From: CAVVAL01 sp963742725
GTDB lineage: Bacteria > Actinomycetota > Actinomycetes > Mycobacteriales > Cryptosporangiaceae
Assembly: GCA_963742725.1 (NCBI GenBank)
Contig: CAVUMX010000001.1
Span: 1,302,001-1,366,000, forward strand
Reading direction: 5' to 3'
DNA: 64,000 bases
Each line of letters opens with the position of its first letter. Position 1 is the first letter of the stretch. Positions 62,994 to 64,000 of this stretch are shown one piece after another. The notes below the pieces were generated by a model, which was given only the letters and a program-made list of their open reading frames with translations, made no database searches and was not told where the DNA came from. The position numbers were made by a program, and so were the translations under genes.

Positions 62994-64000
62994 ATGGAGA
63001 GCAAAGACCAGGCCGGCACGCCCGACAGTGGCGCAGTGCGACCACACCCCGACACCCCGCCGGCGGCCGACACCACGGCCGAACTGCCGGCGCGGCCCGA
63101 CGACGCCACCACCCAGCTGCCGGTCGAGGACGCGACCAGCCACCTGCCCGCCGGCCAGCCCGCGCCGCCCGCGGCGGAGCCTTCTGCGCCGCCCGCGGCG
63201 GAGCCTTCTGCGCCGCCCGCGACGGAAGCCCCGGCCGGCGGCACGCCGCCGCCCCCGCCTGGTGACCAGCCTCCGCCCAACCAGCCGCCCGGCGCCGGGC
63301 CCCCGCCCGGATACCAGCCGCCCGGTGGCCAGCCGCCGCCCGGGTGGACGCCGCCGCCGCGACCGCAGCCGCTCGTCCGCACCCGGGACCCGCGCATCAT
63401 CGCCGGCGTGTGCGGCGGCCTGGCACGGGCCACCAACACGGACCCGATCCTGTTCCGCGTGATCATGGCCGTCCTGGTCTTCTTCGGCGGCATCGGCGCG
63501 CTGCTCTACCTGGCCGGCTGGCTGCTGCTGCCGCTGGAGGGCGAGTCGGCGTCACCGGCCGAGGCCCTGCTGGGCCGTGGCCAGTCGAGCACGAAGCCGC
63601 TGGTCACCGTCGTGCTCGGCGTGATCGCGGTGATCGGCCTCATGACCTCGTTCAACACCGGCCCGGAGAACGTGGCGTTGCTGGTCGCGGTGGTCGTCGG
63701 CGGCGCGTTGCTGCTGCGGCGATCCGGGACCCTGCCACAGACCAGGGCCTTCACGCCCGCGACGGCTGGTCCGCCGCCCCCGTACACGCCACCTCCGCCG
63801 TCCTACCCGGCGTCGCAGCCCACGTACCCGTCGGCGGCAGCGGCGACGGCAACGCTGCCCGCACAGGACCCGGCCGCGTCCTACACCGCTCCGGGGTCGT
63901 ACAGCCCGACGTCCGCGCCTGGGCCGTACAGCTCGCCGTTCGCTCCGCACGGCCCGTACGCACCGCCCGCACCACCCGGTCCGCCGGTACCGCCAGGCCC
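62994..64000 (+). CDS. PspC-domain membrane protein, 3' end outside window
   Basis: At least 335 residues; runs off the right edge. An N-terminal Pro/Ala-rich region (1-125, with A-P-P-A-A-E-P-S repeats) precedes a PspC domain (RTRDPRIIAGVCGGLARATN; ILFRVIMAVLVFFGGIGALL). Further membrane helices follow at about 203-240, then a Pro/Tyr/Ser-rich tail. ATG 62994. It is divergent from the PspC kinase, with 164 bp between, so the two PspC proteins are probably co-regulated and may interact at the membrane (inference). Confidence 0.88.
   Translation, partial: MESKDQAGTPDSGAVRPHPDTPPAADTTAELPARPDDATTQLPVEDATSHLPAGQPAPPAAEPSAPPAAEPSAPPATEAPAGGTPPPPPGDQPPPNQPPGAGPPPGYQPPGGQPPPGWTPPPRPQPLVRTRDPRIIAGVCGGLARATNTDPILFRVIMAVLVFFGGIGALLYLAGWLLLPLEGESASPAEALLGRGQSSTKPLVTVVLGVIAVIGLMTSFNTGPENVALLVAVVVGGALLLRRSGTLPQTRAFTPATAGPPPPYTPPPPSYPASQPTYPSAAAATATLPAQDPAASYTAPGSYSPTSAPGPYSSPFAPHGPYAPPAPPGPPVPPG

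Noticed and set aside
63160..63230. CRISPR-like short repeats
   Set aside because: They are in-frame codon repeats for Pro/Ala/Glu in the PspC protein; no repeat-spacer array exists in the window.

Overview
The window is chromosomal DNA of a high-GC actinomycete, probably a filamentous one near the Micromonosporales/Cryptosporangium grade; I cannot name the genus. The evidence is very high third-position GC, many GTG starts, a WhiB protein of the WhiB2/WhmD type, a fused FbiC with fbiA-fbiB (coenzyme F420), DUF3499, TIGR03089, SpoIID/LytB and PGRP cell-wall proteins, and an AICE-type (actinomycete integrative and conjugative) element.

Layout. 1-3.0 kb: phosphomannomutase, DUF3499, a Zincin-like protein, a hotdog thioesterase and whiB. 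3.5-10.4 kb: F420 synthesis (fbiC, fbiA, fbiB, a NUDIX protein) with a proline-rich membrane protein between. 10.4-13.6 kb: AlkA-like glycosylase, mannose-1-phosphate guanylyltransferase and a GT4 enzyme as an overlapping minus-strand operon. 13.7-16.2 kb: two exported wall proteins. 16.4-23.9 kb: TIGR03089, a scoAB-type CoA transferase, GT2 and GT-C glycosyltransferases, DUF1028, a membrane protein and a second thioesterase.

24.04-36.01 kb is an integrated element of about 11.9 kb flanked by a 76-bp direct repeat (attL/attR). Its tyrosine integrase has used the 3' end of an acyl-CoA dehydrogenase gene rather than a tRNA gene. Integrase, excisionase, GntR repressor and antitoxin are open, but the transfer (traB), spd-like and rep genes carry many single-base shifts, the MazF toxin has an in-frame TAG, and a left-end metal-type operon (merR, ynfA and others) is decayed. 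It looks like an immobilised AICE, unless the indels are sequence errors.

36-44.4 kb: acyl-CoA dehydrogenase, UDP-glucose dehydrogenase, a giant membrane protein with a zinc ribbon, a CoA-binding protein, purE and purK. 44.5-51.3 kb is the most unusual part: two tandem paralogous modules. Each has a minus-strand degenerate-GGDEF protein divergent from a plus-strand protein that joins an ECF sigma factor, a zinc-binding anti-sigma-like motif, a membrane segment and an extracytoplasmic domain in one chain. 51.3-64 kb: GtrA, two two-component systems, a PH-domain protein, a HxlR-peroxiredoxin fusion divergent from an ABC-2 exporter, a short RelA/SpoT homologue with a doubtful synthetase site, a class V aminotransferase and PspC-domain proteins.

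Three dispersed intergenic repeat families were found: a 51-bp hairpin (4 copies), a 66-bp element (2 copies) and a 48-bp element (2 copies). Most copies sit just downstream of stop codons.
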